Below, in pieces: positions 18,001 to 25,842 of a DNA stretch of 64,000 nt. This DNA is from Polynucleobacter sp. MWH-CaK5 (GTDB lineage Bacteria; Pseudomonadota; Gammaproteobacteria; Burkholderiales; Burkholderiaceae). The translations under genes were made by a program, and so were the position numbers. The notes beneath the pieces are model-generated. The model was not told the DNA's origin and did no database searches. It worked only from the letters and a program-made list of their open reading frames with translations. Location of the stretch: assembly GCF_018687615.1 (NCBI RefSeq), contig NZ_CP061299.1:1039433-1103432 (forward strand). The letters are read 5' to 3'. Positions within the stretch are counted from its first letter, which is position 1; every line of letters begins with the position of its first letter.

Positions 18001-18117
18001 GCCTAACTGGAAATAAGAGCCAATGCCCAATAAGACCAAGGCAATCATCAAATAGCGCGTTAGCGCACTATTTTGAATCGCCCAGCGCGATAAATTGAAA
18101 CGATCAGGACTCATCAC
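15022..18117 (-). CDS. RND efflux pump, inner-membrane permease
   Basis: This 1031-residue protein is an RND transporter of the AcrB/HAE1 superfamily. It shows the expected repeat of 12 membrane segments and two large periplasmic loops. The proton-relay motif LGLLVDDAIIVVEMM in TM4 carries the paired Asp residues. It overlaps the upstream adaptor gene by four bases (ATGA), so the two are translationally coupled. No outer-membrane channel gene is adjacent, so the pump must borrow one. The substrate is unknown; its nearness to the sulfur genes may be only positional. Confidence 0.92.
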   Translation of the reverse strand: MMSPDRFNLSRWAIQNSALTRYLMIALVLLGIGSYFQLGQDEDPPFAFRAMVIRTIWPGATAIQVSDQVTNKIERTLQEVPSIDKIRSFSHPGESMIIFFAKDSTPAKEIPNLFYTVRKKVNDSKSYLPMGVQGPYFDDDFGDTYGVIYAMSAKGYTPREVRDFTTQIRQRLLQVKDVGKVNVYGLQDEMVYVELSRKKMAQYSLSPAVVAQQLNQQNTIESGGNIESNSFSMPIRVGGPFENVADIQAMPLRAPSGASIRLGDIAQVRRDVINPAQSKVRFQGEELVALGISMARGGDIVELGKTLTKASQFIEKDLPAGVTLSLIQDQPKVVAGSVKEFLMTLFEALIIVLAVSLLALGLHRHPWRIDPRPGLVVAISIPLVMAVTFLVMHLAGVGLHKISLGSLIIALGLLVDDAIIVVEMMVRKMEEGYDRMKAVTAAYELTAMPMLTGTLITAVGFLPIGIAKSAVGEYTFAIFAVTAAALIISWFVSVLFVPYLGFLLLKKPAHATPEGAQHEHFDTPFYERFKVVVAWCIDHRKKAIMATIATFVLGIVGMSQVQQQFFPDSSRPEILVDIFLAEGSSFEATEAAAKKIEAKILEQEGVQSVTMWVGNGAPRFFLPLDIIFPRSNAAQAVIVADLRHRDRLNQVLPRILDDAAPEARLRVKLLPNGPPVTYPVEFRVTGDDPIKLRAEANRFIEVMRQSSIVYGVKDNWNENQAVAKIDVDAAKARELGVPPQVIAQTLASHFGGVTIGQYREGDLLAPIVLRLPRAERNQTSDLNETMLTTVGGQSIPLGRIATVNVVWEPATIWRENREYAITLQADVIPGVQGPTATEELYKEFKPLMAKLPPGYKVDIGGSVEESSRGQDSINAGIPVMLFITFTLLVIQLRSSSRAFLVVLTAPLGISGVALTLLLFNKPFGFVALLGFIALLGMIMRNSVILIDQIEQGRTAGMPAREAIIHACVTRYRPIILTAAAAVLAMIPLSRSVFWGPMAIAIMGGLMVATALTLLALPAMYAAWFKIDKNTA

Positions 18118-18995
18118 TGAGCCTTTTCAGCGATAGCGATTCTGACTTGTTGACCTTCACTCAGAGCATGCCATCCGGTGGCAATCACGATATCACCCGC
18201 CACCAAGCCACTCACCAATTCAGCCGATTGATCATCAATCTTTCCCAATACAAGTTTGACTGCGCTGATTTTTCCTGTGGATTGCGATCCCTGATCAAGA
18301 GTTAACTTGTAAACACTCACGCCATCACTGTGTATCGCAGTAGTTGGAATCTTGAGTGAAGCTTTGGAAGTGTTTTTGGCATTGCTATTGATACTGCTAT
18401 TATTTTTTTCAATCTTCTTACTTATTTTTTGTGTGATGATTTTTCCAACCACGTCTTGATTGCTGACCACTTGTCCAACAGCGATACTCATCTGAGCAAC
18501 CTTGCCCGCATCTAAAGCTCTTAAAGTAACAAAGCCGATGTTCTCAATGGATTGTTCGTATTTGGCACGAGCTGATTCAATGGTTGCCACACGACGATCG
18601 AATTCAGAGGCTGAGATGAAGTTTTTGTTTTTTAAATCGGTGTATCTTTTAAAGTCAGCTTCAGCTGATTGAAGCTCTGCTTTTGCCGCACGGTAACTGA
18701 TCATCACTGATGACTCAGAAGACACGCTGTTAGGAATGATGCGCGCCAATGATTGCCCTGGTAAAACTACATCACCTGATTTGACAAGAACTTCCATGAC
18801 CTTGCCACTGGCATCAAAGCGAAGAGCTCCAGGATCCTTGATAGCCTCATTCTGTAATACAACTTCATTAGCCTGACCCATTACCACCACTTTCACCAAT
18901 CTGGGTAGAGGCTCCTGATCAGGACCTTTGCCACAGGCTGAAAAAATAAGGATCGATACAATCAGTGCAAGTAATTTAAAAGGCTGTCGGTTCAT
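18114..18995 (-). CDS. RND efflux periplasmic adaptor lipoprotein
   Basis: This is the membrane-fusion (adaptor) subunit that joins the RND permease to an outer-membrane channel. A lipoprotein signal ends with the lipobox FSAC at Cys21. The lipoyl-like half VMEVLVKSGDVVLPGQSLARI is near residues 68-88, followed by a helical hairpin (about 100-155) and a beta-barrel part. At 293 residues it is shorter than typical adaptors (350-400). A Ser/Asn/Lys-rich linker lies near residues 190-212. It begins nine bases after the DUF2244 gene. Confidence 0.87.
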   Translation of the reverse strand: MNRQPFKLLALIVSILIFSACGKGPDQEPLPRLVKVVVMGQANEVVLQNEAIKDPGALRFDASGKVMEVLVKSGDVVLPGQSLARIIPNSVSSESSVMISYRAAKAELQSAEADFKRYTDLKNKNFISASEFDRRVATIESARAKYEQSIENIGFVTLRALDAGKVAQMSIAVGQVVSNQDVVGKIITQKISKKIEKNNSSINSNAKNTSKASLKIPTTAIHSDGVSVYKLTLDQGSQSTGKISAVKLVLGKIDDQSAELVSGLVAGDIVIATGWHALSEGQQVRIAIAEKAQ

Positions 18996-19004
18996 CTCGC
19001 CATT

Positions 19005-19481
19005 TTAATGCAAGCAAAGCCTCAATGCCTGTCTGATTTCTTTGGCTAAATCATGTCTTTTTTCAGCCAAAATGAATTGGCCAATCGATATGGTTTGCGC
19101 GCCACTTTCTAAAATCACCAAATCATTTTTTCGGTCATACAAAGACTCAGGGTCTTTGACTCTGACCCACGGGGCATTCCATTGCGTCAGGGTTTTCTTG
19201 TACCCCATGTTCAACTCAATGATTAATTCAGAATTGTGCAAAGTGATTTTTTCGTAATCCCTGGCATGCCTGGCATAGATCAGTAATGCAATGCCTAAGA
19301 CTGATAATTCAATCAAAGTGAAAGGCACAACCATCCAGGCGCCAATCCACCAAAAATATGCGGTGATCAAGCCTGAAAAACACACCATGGATAAATAGAA
19401 GATGCCCACTTGCTTGGGCGTAAATGAGCAGTTACGCCTCATCAACCAGACGGTTTTAGCTTGAGGAAGTTCTGTATTCAT
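19005..19481 (-). CDS. DUF2244 domain-containing membrane protein
   Basis: This 158-residue protein is of the DUF2244 family, of unknown function. The N-terminal part WLMRRNCSFTPKQVGIFYLS leads into two membrane segments near residues 26-46 and 50-68. A soluble C-terminal domain follows, containing WNAPWVRV, a family hallmark. In other proteobacteria such genes are often near cytochrome oxidase genes, but none is seen here. Its ATG directly follows the TAA of the upstream tauE-like gene, which argues for co-translation with the sulfur-transport genes. Confidence 0.78.
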   Translation of the reverse strand: MNTELPQAKTVWLMRRNCSFTPKQVGIFYLSMVCFSGLITAYFWWIGAWMVVPFTLIELSVLGIALLIYARHARDYEKITLHNSELIIELNMGYKKTLTQWNAPWVRVKDPESLYDRKNDLVILESGAQTISIGQFILAEKRHDLAKEIRQALRLCLH

Positions 19482-20285
19482 TTAAAGGATTAGTTTGATC
19501 AGCATAGCAATGGCAACCAAGATAGCAAAGATTGCAAAAGTTTGCTGAATCCTTGGTCCAGAGATGCTCTTGACGAGTTGTCGACCAATCAATAATCCAA
19601 TGATAGATCCAAGAGAAAATGGCCAAGCCAAAGCCCAATCCATGGCTCCATAGAAATTAGAAAAAATCACACCACCCGTTGAGATGATGGTGAGAACGCC
19701 CAAAGACGTTGCCACAATTGATTTGATCGGTAGATCTGTGAATTTCCTCAAAGCCGGAACGATGATGAAACCCCCACCCACACCTAATAGACCTGAGAAA
19801 AATCCAGCAAGCGCTCCCGAACTAAAAAGTGCTCTGGCACAAGGCAGCGTCCAAGTGAGCTTGCCGATGGTTTGATCGAGCTGGCATGGTGGGCCAAGTT
19901 TCTCTTCAATACCGGCTAATTCTCTGGTAGCTTGCATCCACATATTCCTAGCCACCAATAAAAGAATCATGGCAAAGATCAGGACCAAGGGCCAATTAGG
20001 TAGTTGGTGCGCCAACCAAATGCCAAGGGGTGACAAAATCAAGCCGGCACAAGCAATTAAAAGAGCTGCCTTGTACCTCAGTATCTTGGCCCTGAAACCA
20101 AGATAAGCGCCCAAGCCAGAAGACAAGGCCACCGCCAATAATCCGATTGGGGCAGCTTGCGCGACATTTAAATGGAGAAAAAATCCTAGGAGGGGCACAG
20201 ACAAAATGGCCCCACCAGCACCCGTCAGACCTAACACCACCCCGACAAAAATGCCAAGAGCGATTCCGATGAGCGTTAATTCCAA
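19482..20285 (-). CDS. TauE/SafE family sulfite exporter-like permease
   Basis: This 267-residue membrane protein is of the TauE/SafE (DUF81) family, proposed to export sulfite, sulfoacetate or related anions. The two internal repeats show the motif GxTGAGGAxxxVPLLGFFLH near residue 20 and FFSGLLGVGGGFIIVPAL near 163. About eight hydrophobic segments are visible. It lies four bases downstream of the YeeE-like transporter gene and directly before DUF2244. Its place after soxCDYZAXB makes export of sulfite a reasonable guess, not a proven role. Confidence 0.87.
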   Translation of the reverse strand: MELTLIGIALGIFVGVVLGLTGAGGAILSVPLLGFFLHLNVAQAAPIGLLAVALSSGLGAYLGFRAKILRYKAALLIACAGLILSPLGIWLAHQLPNWPLVLIFAMILLLVARNMWMQATRELAGIEEKLGPPCQLDQTIGKLTWTLPCARALFSSGALAGFFSGLLGVGGGFIIVPALRKFTDLPIKSIVATSLGVLTIISTGGVIFSNFYGAMDWALAWPFSLGSIIGLLIGRQLVKSISGPRIQQTFAIFAILVAIAMLIKLIL

Positions 20286-20289
20286 CTAA

Positions 20290-21807
20290 TTAACCAACTT
20301 GTTGAGCCAACATGTACAAGTTAGTTGATCTGGCGCCTGAACGACAGAAAGCCAAAATAGGACCAGGCATGGTCTCAAGCAAGCGAGACATCTCTTGTGC
20401 TTGCTCTAAAGTAATTTGACCACTGACCACTGGCAAATAGGCGTAATTAAGACCCAGCGCTTTGGCTGCAATTTCAATTTCCGCATTCAAGGGTTGCTGA
20501 GGACCTGCTTCACCATCGGGACGGTTATTGATGATCGATTTATAACCTTGACGAGCGATTTCAGAAACATCGTCCGCAGTGATTTGACCCAAAGTACCAA
20601 ATTGATCAGTATGACAAGCGATTTGAAGTGGCATGCCACATCCTCCAGTGTTTGAATGTTGATTTGAATGATTGCTTCCGATGACTGGCTCACAAGGCGG
20701 TGGAAGCATTCTCCACTGCAAATACTTCATGGCTAAAACTGCACCCACAATGAAGCCTGCGACTGCGATGAATGAACTAATCGCCAAAGTTGAAATGCCG
20801 GTCAAGCCTTGACCAATTGTGCAACCAAAAGCAGTCACACCACCCACTCCCATCAGCACACCACCAAGCAAATGATTGCCAGTGTCTTCTGCATTTCTGA
20901 AGGTTTCTAAATGGAAGGTCTTGGTAACAAGCGAGTAGATAAATGAGCCAACGATCAAACCTAATACTGAGGAAATACCTAAAGTTATTTTTCTGCTGGC
21001 ATCACTGAAGAATGTCAGCCACTCAATCACGTAGGCATAAGGTGCTACGTAAGTTAAGCTTTCCATGCGGCCGCTGTTGGTCGCCACAAAAACTTCTTCC
21101 AAAGTATTTGGATCTTCAGCCACATAGCCCAAGACCCCTGAAATCCACCAAACCAATAAAACAGCTCCGCCAACACCAAAACCCGCCAAGAGATTATTCA
21201 GACTCCAGAATTCTTTTTTGATCAGCGCAAACAATATCAATGCACCACCGATGATCAACGCCAAGCTGATTTGCAAAGTATCTTTGGCCATGCCCATTGA
21301 CTGAGCCAATATGCTTGGCAAATCTTGTTGCGTTGATAAAGTAATGAACACAGTATCAGTTGTGTTGACTCTTACAACACCAAACACACCTCTTAAGGTC
21401 ATATAAGACGATAGAGCCAAAGTCAAAAAGACCACCAAAGACTTCAGATTACCTGAACCAATGCGTAACAATGTTTTGCTACCGCAGCCTGAGGCCAAGA
21501 CCATACCAAAACCAAACATCAGGGAACCGACAATGGTGGATAACCAAGTTAAGCGTGAACCGGTATAGATGGATTTACTCACATCAATGATCCCCATGGA
21601 GGTCATGAAACCTATACCAACAATCGCAACACCCATGGCTAAAAGCCACTGACGCATGCGGGTCCACTCGCCCATGATGGCAATATCAGTGATGGCCCCC
21701 ATGGTGCAAAAGCGTGTTTTTTGCAAAACAATGCCCAAAAGGACGGTCACCACAAACGTGGACCAAATAACGGTGCTTGAGATGGAATTTAAGTTAATTT
21801 CAGGCAT
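20290..21807 (-). CDS. YeeE/YedE transporter fused to a DUF442 (BLH-type) domain
   Basis: This 505-residue protein joins two parts. Residues 1 to about 375 form a YeeE/YedE (TsuA-like) membrane transporter; family members import thiosulfate, and the cysteine-bearing motifs ASGCGSKTLLRIG and FGCTIGQGLTGIS are present. Residues 390-505 form a DUF442/BLH-like domain (TIGR01244 type) with the active-site-like CRSGARS loop (Cys488), related to dual-specificity phosphatases and sulfur transferases. The linker is rich in Ser, Asn and His. The fusion and the sox context suggest thiosulfate or persulfide handling at the inner membrane. Confidence 0.85.
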   Translation of the reverse strand: MPEINLNSISSTVIWSTFVVTVLLGIVLQKTRFCTMGAITDIAIMGEWTRMRQWLLAMGVAIVGIGFMTSMGIIDVSKSIYTGSRLTWLSTIVGSLMFGFGMVLASGCGSKTLLRIGSGNLKSLVVFLTLALSSYMTLRGVFGVVRVNTTDTVFITLSTQQDLPSILAQSMGMAKDTLQISLALIIGGALILFALIKKEFWSLNNLLAGFGVGGAVLLVWWISGVLGYVAEDPNTLEEVFVATNSGRMESLTYVAPYAYVIEWLTFFSDASRKITLGISSVLGLIVGSFIYSLVTKTFHLETFRNAEDTGNHLLGGVLMGVGGVTAFGCTIGQGLTGISTLAISSFIAVAGFIVGAVLAMKYLQWRMLPPPCEPVIGSNHSNQHSNTGGCGMPLQIACHTDQFGTLGQITADDVSEIARQGYKSIINNRPDGEAGPQQPLNAEIEIAAKALGLNYAYLPVVSGQITLEQAQEMSRLLETMPGPILAFCRSGARSTNLYMLAQQVG

Positions 21808-21857
21808 AAATAGAGGTTTTACCTTTTAAGCCTGACATTTTATGGCATTTTTGGCGA

Positions 21858-22550
21858 TTAGCCTTGAGCTTGGTCTTTTGCTGGTACTTTTAGGTACTCT
21901 TGATCGCTGAAGCGTGGCACCCAATTGGGCTTGTAAATCACAAAGACAGCCAGCAACATGCCTGACAAAGACCCCTCTGTGAATGACAAAACAACCAGGG
22001 TCACAAACCAATCCACCAAGTCCATCGATAAGCCAAGGTTGGCTGGCCAAAAAGCTTGGTGCCAAATCATCAAACAGACAGCCGGAATAATCACACTCAG
22101 CACGCCGGCCACGTAACCGTGACCAAAGATGAAGATAAAGAGGTGCTTAGGTAGACATCCGCCAATTAAGCGCATCACACCACAAGCGCACATCGCAGGC
22201 AGAACACCCAAGACTAAAAATTGATGCAAAGCGTGGTTCAAGGTCCATGAAGAAGCCAAGGCAACAATGGTCGTTACACCAGCGAGCATGACAATGGCAG
22301 GACGTAAACCGTACATGGCCACCAATAAAGATGCGCCAAAGAATTGGAACGATAAACCGATGAGTGCTTCAGTGGCCATGCCTGGCATGTAAGCACGAAT
22401 GTTCCAGGCCAAACCAAGAGCTAAGATGCCACCCAATACAGAGTTAATCACCTGAGGCCTGATCAATACTCTCCAATGATCATTGGAGAAAGCCCAGAAC
22501 AGAACAAGACCAGATATAACAAGAGATATGCTGGTCATGTTCATGGTCAT
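21858..22550 (-). CDS. CbiM-like ECF transporter permease
   Basis: This 230-residue, six- or seven-helix membrane protein resembles the betaproteobacterial 'energy-coupling factor ABC transporter permease' group, distantly CbiM-like. Matching features are LGLAWNIRAYMPG, a mid-protein FQFFGASLL, and the tail SFTEGSLSGMLLAVFVIYKPNWV. The usual N-terminal His metal site of true CbiM is not seen, and no CbiN, CbiQ or CbiO gene is adjacent. It starts seven bases after soxB. The substrate is unknown; a role in the sulfur pathway is inferred only from position. Confidence 0.7.
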   Translation of the reverse strand: MTMNMTSISLVISGLVLFWAFSNDHWRVLIRPQVINSVLGGILALGLAWNIRAYMPGMATEALIGLSFQFFGASLLVAMYGLRPAIVMLAGVTTIVALASSWTLNHALHQFLVLGVLPAMCACGVMRLIGGCLPKHLFIFIFGHGYVAGVLSVIIPAVCLMIWHQAFWPANLGLSMDLVDWFVTLVVLSFTEGSLSGMLLAVFVIYKPNWVPRFSDQEYLKVPAKDQAQG

Positions 22551-22556
22551 AATGGT

Positions 22557-24284
22557 TTATGCAGCGAACCCTGGGTTTCCTTTGGCACCCTCAATGATTG
22601 GCATATTGAGTTGCTTCGCTTTAACCGTCTTAATGTCGCGAAGGTATTTAGCCACGACATCCCAAATTGGCTCACCACCAGCAGCTTTTGCTTCTTCAGC
22701 CACAGGAGCCCAACCAGCCACTTTGTAAGTCTTATTTGGATCAATCAACTTACCATTGAGTGTCATGTTGCTGATGCGCTTATTCGCTTCACCCATTGGA
22801 TTGATTGAGTACTGAAGACCACCCACACGCACCATGTCACCACCTTGTTGGTAGTATGGATCTGGGTTGAACAAGTTGTCAGCAATATCTTCAAGAACTG
22901 TCTTGATCATGTCACCCTTCATCATGGTCACAGTGGTCCATGGATAAGTGATCGCAGTTTGATCAAGCACGTGTTCCATCGTGATCGCCTGACCTGGTAA
23001 CAATGAAGTACCCCAACGGAAACCTGGTGAGAATGCAATCTCAGCATTCTTCACAGCCATCAAACCATCCAAAATCAACTGGTCGAAGCTGCCGTTGAAG
23101 TTACCGCGACGGTAAAGAGTACCCTCTGTGATCGCAAGCTTTTCACCCAACTTTGTTTCGTACGGAGCACGAACTCTGTCGATCAATTTATTCATCGCTG
23201 GATCAGCAGGAATCATGTCTGAGAAAACTGGCAACAACTTGTAGCGGAAGTCAGCAATCTTGCCTGCGTTCACTTTGAAATCTAGAACACCTAAATACTT
23301 GCCGTTTGAACCAGCATTCGTTACCAATGTAACGCCACCTGGGTTCTTCACTTTCACTGGTGTTGGTACGCCATCGTGAGTATGACCACCGAGGATCGCA
23401 TCGATACCAGTCACACGACTTGCCATCTTCAAGTCAACGTCCATACCGTTGTGAGAAATCACAACAACAACTTTTGCACCCTTGGCACGAACTTCATTGA
23501 CCATCTTCTGCATGTTGTCGTCTTGAATACCGAAGGTCCAGTTCGCTACCATGTAACGTGGGTTAGCAATTGGTGTGTACGGGAAAGCTTGACCGATCAC
23601 GGCCACTTTCACACCATTCATTTCACGAATCACATACGGATCAAATACCTGGTCACCGAAGTCATTGGTTTTGATATTTTGAGCCAAGAATGAAATCTTG
23701 CCTTTGAAATCTTTTTCAACAATCTCTTTCACGCGATCTTCACCAAGAGTCATCTCCCAGTGTGGCGTCATGATGTCTACACCCAAAGCCAAACATGCAT
23801 CAACCATGTCTTGACCATTGGTCCACAAAGCAGTGCCCGAACCTTGCCATGTATCACCACCGTCTAATAGCAATGCGCCTGGACGGCTGCCCTTCATTTT
23901 CTTGACCAAAGTAGCCAAGTGAGCGAAACCACCTACTTTGCCGTAAGTAGCCGCTGCTTTTTCGAAATTCAAATACGTGAAGGCATGAGCTTCTAATGTA
24001 TTTGGTTTGATATTGTGAGCTTTCAAAAGATGCTCACCCACCAAGTGAGGTGTCTTACCAAACTGATCACCGAAACCTAAGTTCACATCTGGTTCACGGA
24101 AGTAGATTGGTTTTAATTGTGCATGGCAGTCAGTGAAGTGTAGAAAGTGCACATTACCAAAACGAGGCAAATCATAAAACTTGTTGGCTGCTGATTGTGC
24201 TTGCGCGTAATCAGTATTAAGGGCCATACCACCCGCTGAGGCAACTGCTAATACTTGTAAAAACTCTCTACGATTCATTGACAT
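22557..24284 (-). CDS. soxB: Thiosulfohydrolase SoxB
   Basis: SoxB hydrolyses the sulfonate group from S-thiosulfonate bound to SoxYZ, releasing sulfate in the periplasm. The 575-residue protein has a twin-arginine signal (MNRREFLQVLAVASAGG). The di-manganese metallophosphoesterase motifs follow: Asp52 and His54 in TDCHAQL, LLDGGDTWQGSG near 145, ISHNGMDVD and LGGHTHDG. The C-terminal 5'-nucleotidase domain is complete. A terminator-like hairpin lies just upstream after soxX, so soxB may also have its own transcript. Confidence 0.96.
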   Translation of the reverse strand: MSMNRREFLQVLAVASAGGMALNTDYAQAQSAANKFYDLPRFGNVHFLHFTDCHAQLKPIYFREPDVNLGFGDQFGKTPHLVGEHLLKAHNIKPNTLEAHAFTYLNFEKAAATYGKVGGFAHLATLVKKMKGSRPGALLLDGGDTWQGSGTALWTNGQDMVDACLALGVDIMTPHWEMTLGEDRVKEIVEKDFKGKISFLAQNIKTNDFGDQVFDPYVIREMNGVKVAVIGQAFPYTPIANPRYMVANWTFGIQDDNMQKMVNEVRAKGAKVVVVISHNGMDVDLKMASRVTGIDAILGGHTHDGVPTPVKVKNPGGVTLVTNAGSNGKYLGVLDFKVNAGKIADFRYKLLPVFSDMIPADPAMNKLIDRVRAPYETKLGEKLAITEGTLYRRGNFNGSFDQLILDGLMAVKNAEIAFSPGFRWGTSLLPGQAITMEHVLDQTAITYPWTTVTMMKGDMIKTVLEDIADNLFNPDPYYQQGGDMVRVGGLQYSINPMGEANKRISNMTLNGKLIDPNKTYKVAGWAPVAEEAKAAGGEPIWDVVAKYLRDIKTVKAKQLNMPIIEGAKGNPGFAA

Positions 24285-24309
24285 AAAAAACCTTATTAAA
24301 AAATAAAAA

Positions 24310-24337
24310 GGCCGCTAGACACGATGGCATAGCGGCC
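24310..24337 (-). terminator. Terminator-like hairpin between soxX and soxB
   Basis: Reading leftward, GGCCGCTA and TAGCGGCC form an eight-pair GC-rich stem with a 12-base loop and run into TTTTTATTTTTT. It follows the soxX stop by about 15 bases and precedes soxB by about 25. It looks like a complete intrinsic terminator inside the sox cluster. Confidence 0.75.
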
Positions 24338-24351
24338 CAACTTGTTACAAA

Positions 24352-24960
24352 TTACTGATTAACTGGTGATGCTGGATCCAACAAAAGAGCCATCACGTGA
24401 CGCATCTGCTCTTCATTCAACAACTTGAAGTGGCCGATACGTGGCATGTTGCTGCAAGCGTTATAGGCTTTAGCGTTATAAATCTTGCCCCAAGTGTATT
24501 GAACCACTGCATCTGTGTTGCCACGAATCTTGCCGTAGTTCCACAATGATGGGCCAATATTGCCGTGAGAAATTTCTTTCTTGTTGATCTGGTGACAGTT
24601 GTAGCAACCACCACCAACAGCTGAACCAGCTTTGTCTGACCAAGTAGCACCACGGCCGCTTTGAGCAATCTTCTCGCCCTCTTTCCAGTCGCCTAGGTAC
24701 TTGCCATCTGAAGGTTGTTTGATCGTAGCCATGTTAGCTTTTTCAATCGCTTCACGCTTTTTAGCATCGCCCTTACCCAATAAAGCAGCAGGTTCTGAGC
24801 AAAACTTTTGCGTGTCATCACGATCAAGACGATCTAAACCAGCTTGACCTTTGGCTTGGAAACTTGCCGCATGATCTTTTTCAAATTTACTTTGAGCCAT
24901 CACGGATGTTGAAGTTACAACAACCAAGGCTGCAGAAATCATTAAATGTAATTTTTTCAT
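24352..24960 (-). CDS. soxX: Sulfur oxidation c-type cytochrome SoxX
   Basis: SoxX is the small haem subunit of the SoxAX cytochrome that joins thiosulfate to the SoxY cysteine. A Sec signal peptide (residues 1-22, ending VMA) is followed by an extended N-terminal region, and one haem site CYNCH lies at residues 119-123. The haem Met ligand is probably in NMPRIGHF. At 202 residues it is longer than the shortest SoxX proteins because of the helical N-terminal part. It starts 17 bases after soxA. Confidence 0.93.
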   Translation of the reverse strand: MKKLHLMISAALVVVTSTSVMAQSKFEKDHAASFQAKGQAGLDRLDRDDTQKFCSEPAALLGKGDAKKREAIEKANMATIKQPSDGKYLGDWKEGEKIAQSGRGATWSDKAGSAVGGGCYNCHQINKKEISHGNIGPSLWNYGKIRGNTDAVVQYTWGKIYNAKAYNACSNMPRIGHFKLLNEEQMRHVMALLLDPASPVNQ

Positions 24961-24977
24961 TATTTATCTCCCGCGAC

Positions 24978-25778
24978 TTAGCGCTTCAATCCTGGTGTGT
25001 TCATAATTCCGTCTTTGGCTTTAGCACCCATGTAGACAGATAGCGCAATGGTTACATCAGAGATGTAAATTGGCTCTGGGAAGCGCTGTTGACGGTAGCA
25101 GTCGTTCAAGCGACGCTGCATGGTCCAGAAATTGCCGCTTGATACGCGATAAGCTGGCCAGTAACCAAAACCTAAAGCAGCACCCTTTTGCTCAGTGATG
25201 TTAGGCAAGTCTTGCAAACGAATACGCTTACCGTCTTCACCGTGGCAAGAAGCACATGAGAAGTCCATTGGGCCACCTTGGTAGAAGAAAGCCTTCTCAC
25301 CCATGGCGTACATTTCTTTCTCTTTTGGATGCTTCACAGGCACATTGATTTTCATGCCTTTTGATGCAGTCACAACATAAGCAACAACTGCCTCAACATC
25401 TTTACGCTTACCTTTTTCAAAGCCAGCTTTGATGATTTCTTGAGCGTCATAGCCTTGTAACTTTTCCATACAAGTGATGATGCGTGACTCTAAGTCTTGC
25501 ACTTTATTAGTATCTTTAAAATAACGTGGCAATTCAGCTGAAGCGCCCTTCACAACACCTGGACCTTTTCCAAGATCACACTTTTCAAGCGTTGCATTTT
25601 TAGGACCCATGGGTTTTTTCCACAAATCTTCACCAGCTGCTTCATACAATTCTGAAGGATTGCCATCAGCAATCATTTCACGGTATTTCGCAATATCATC
25701 CGTCGCGCTTTGAGCCATGGCAAAACCTGCCACCATGCTTAAAGAGACTAATAAAGCACTACTTATAGCTTTTTTCAT
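24978..25778 (-). CDS. soxA: Sulfur oxidation c-type cytochrome SoxA (mono-haem type)
   Basis: SoxA is the catalytic subunit of SoxAX. The 266-residue precursor has a signal peptide (to about residue 22) and a single haem motif CASCH at 175-179. Cys227 in LNDCYRQQRFPEP is the expected persulfide-modified haem ligand. Cys67 and Cys103 stand where the first haem of di-haem SoxA would be and may form a disulfide. AGAGGAG seven bases before the ATG is a strong ribosome binding site. A terminator-like hairpin precedes the gene. Confidence 0.94.
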   Translation of the reverse strand: MKKAISSALLVSLSMVAGFAMAQSATDDIAKYREMIADGNPSELYEAAGEDLWKKPMGPKNATLEKCDLGKGPGVVKGASAELPRYFKDTNKVQDLESRIITCMEKLQGYDAQEIIKAGFEKGKRKDVEAVVAYVVTASKGMKINVPVKHPKEKEMYAMGEKAFFYQGGPMDFSCASCHGEDGKRIRLQDLPNITEQKGAALGFGYWPAYRVSSGNFWTMQRRLNDCYRQQRFPEPIYISDVTIALSVYMGAKAKDGIMNTPGLKR

Positions 25779-25803
25779 TATCTGCTCCTCTTATTGACAA
25801 AAA

Positions 25804-25827
25804 CCCGTCAACTTTGAAATTGACGGG
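25804..25827 (-). terminator. Terminator-like hairpin between soxZ and soxA
   Basis: Reading leftward, CCCGTCAA and TTGACGGG pair across an eight-base loop, extendable to about 11 pairs with flanking A-T and G-T pairs, followed by TTTTTG. It lies 15 bases after the soxZ stop and about 25 before the soxA start. Confidence 0.7.
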
Positions 25828-25842
25828 CTTCTTATTTTCTTA

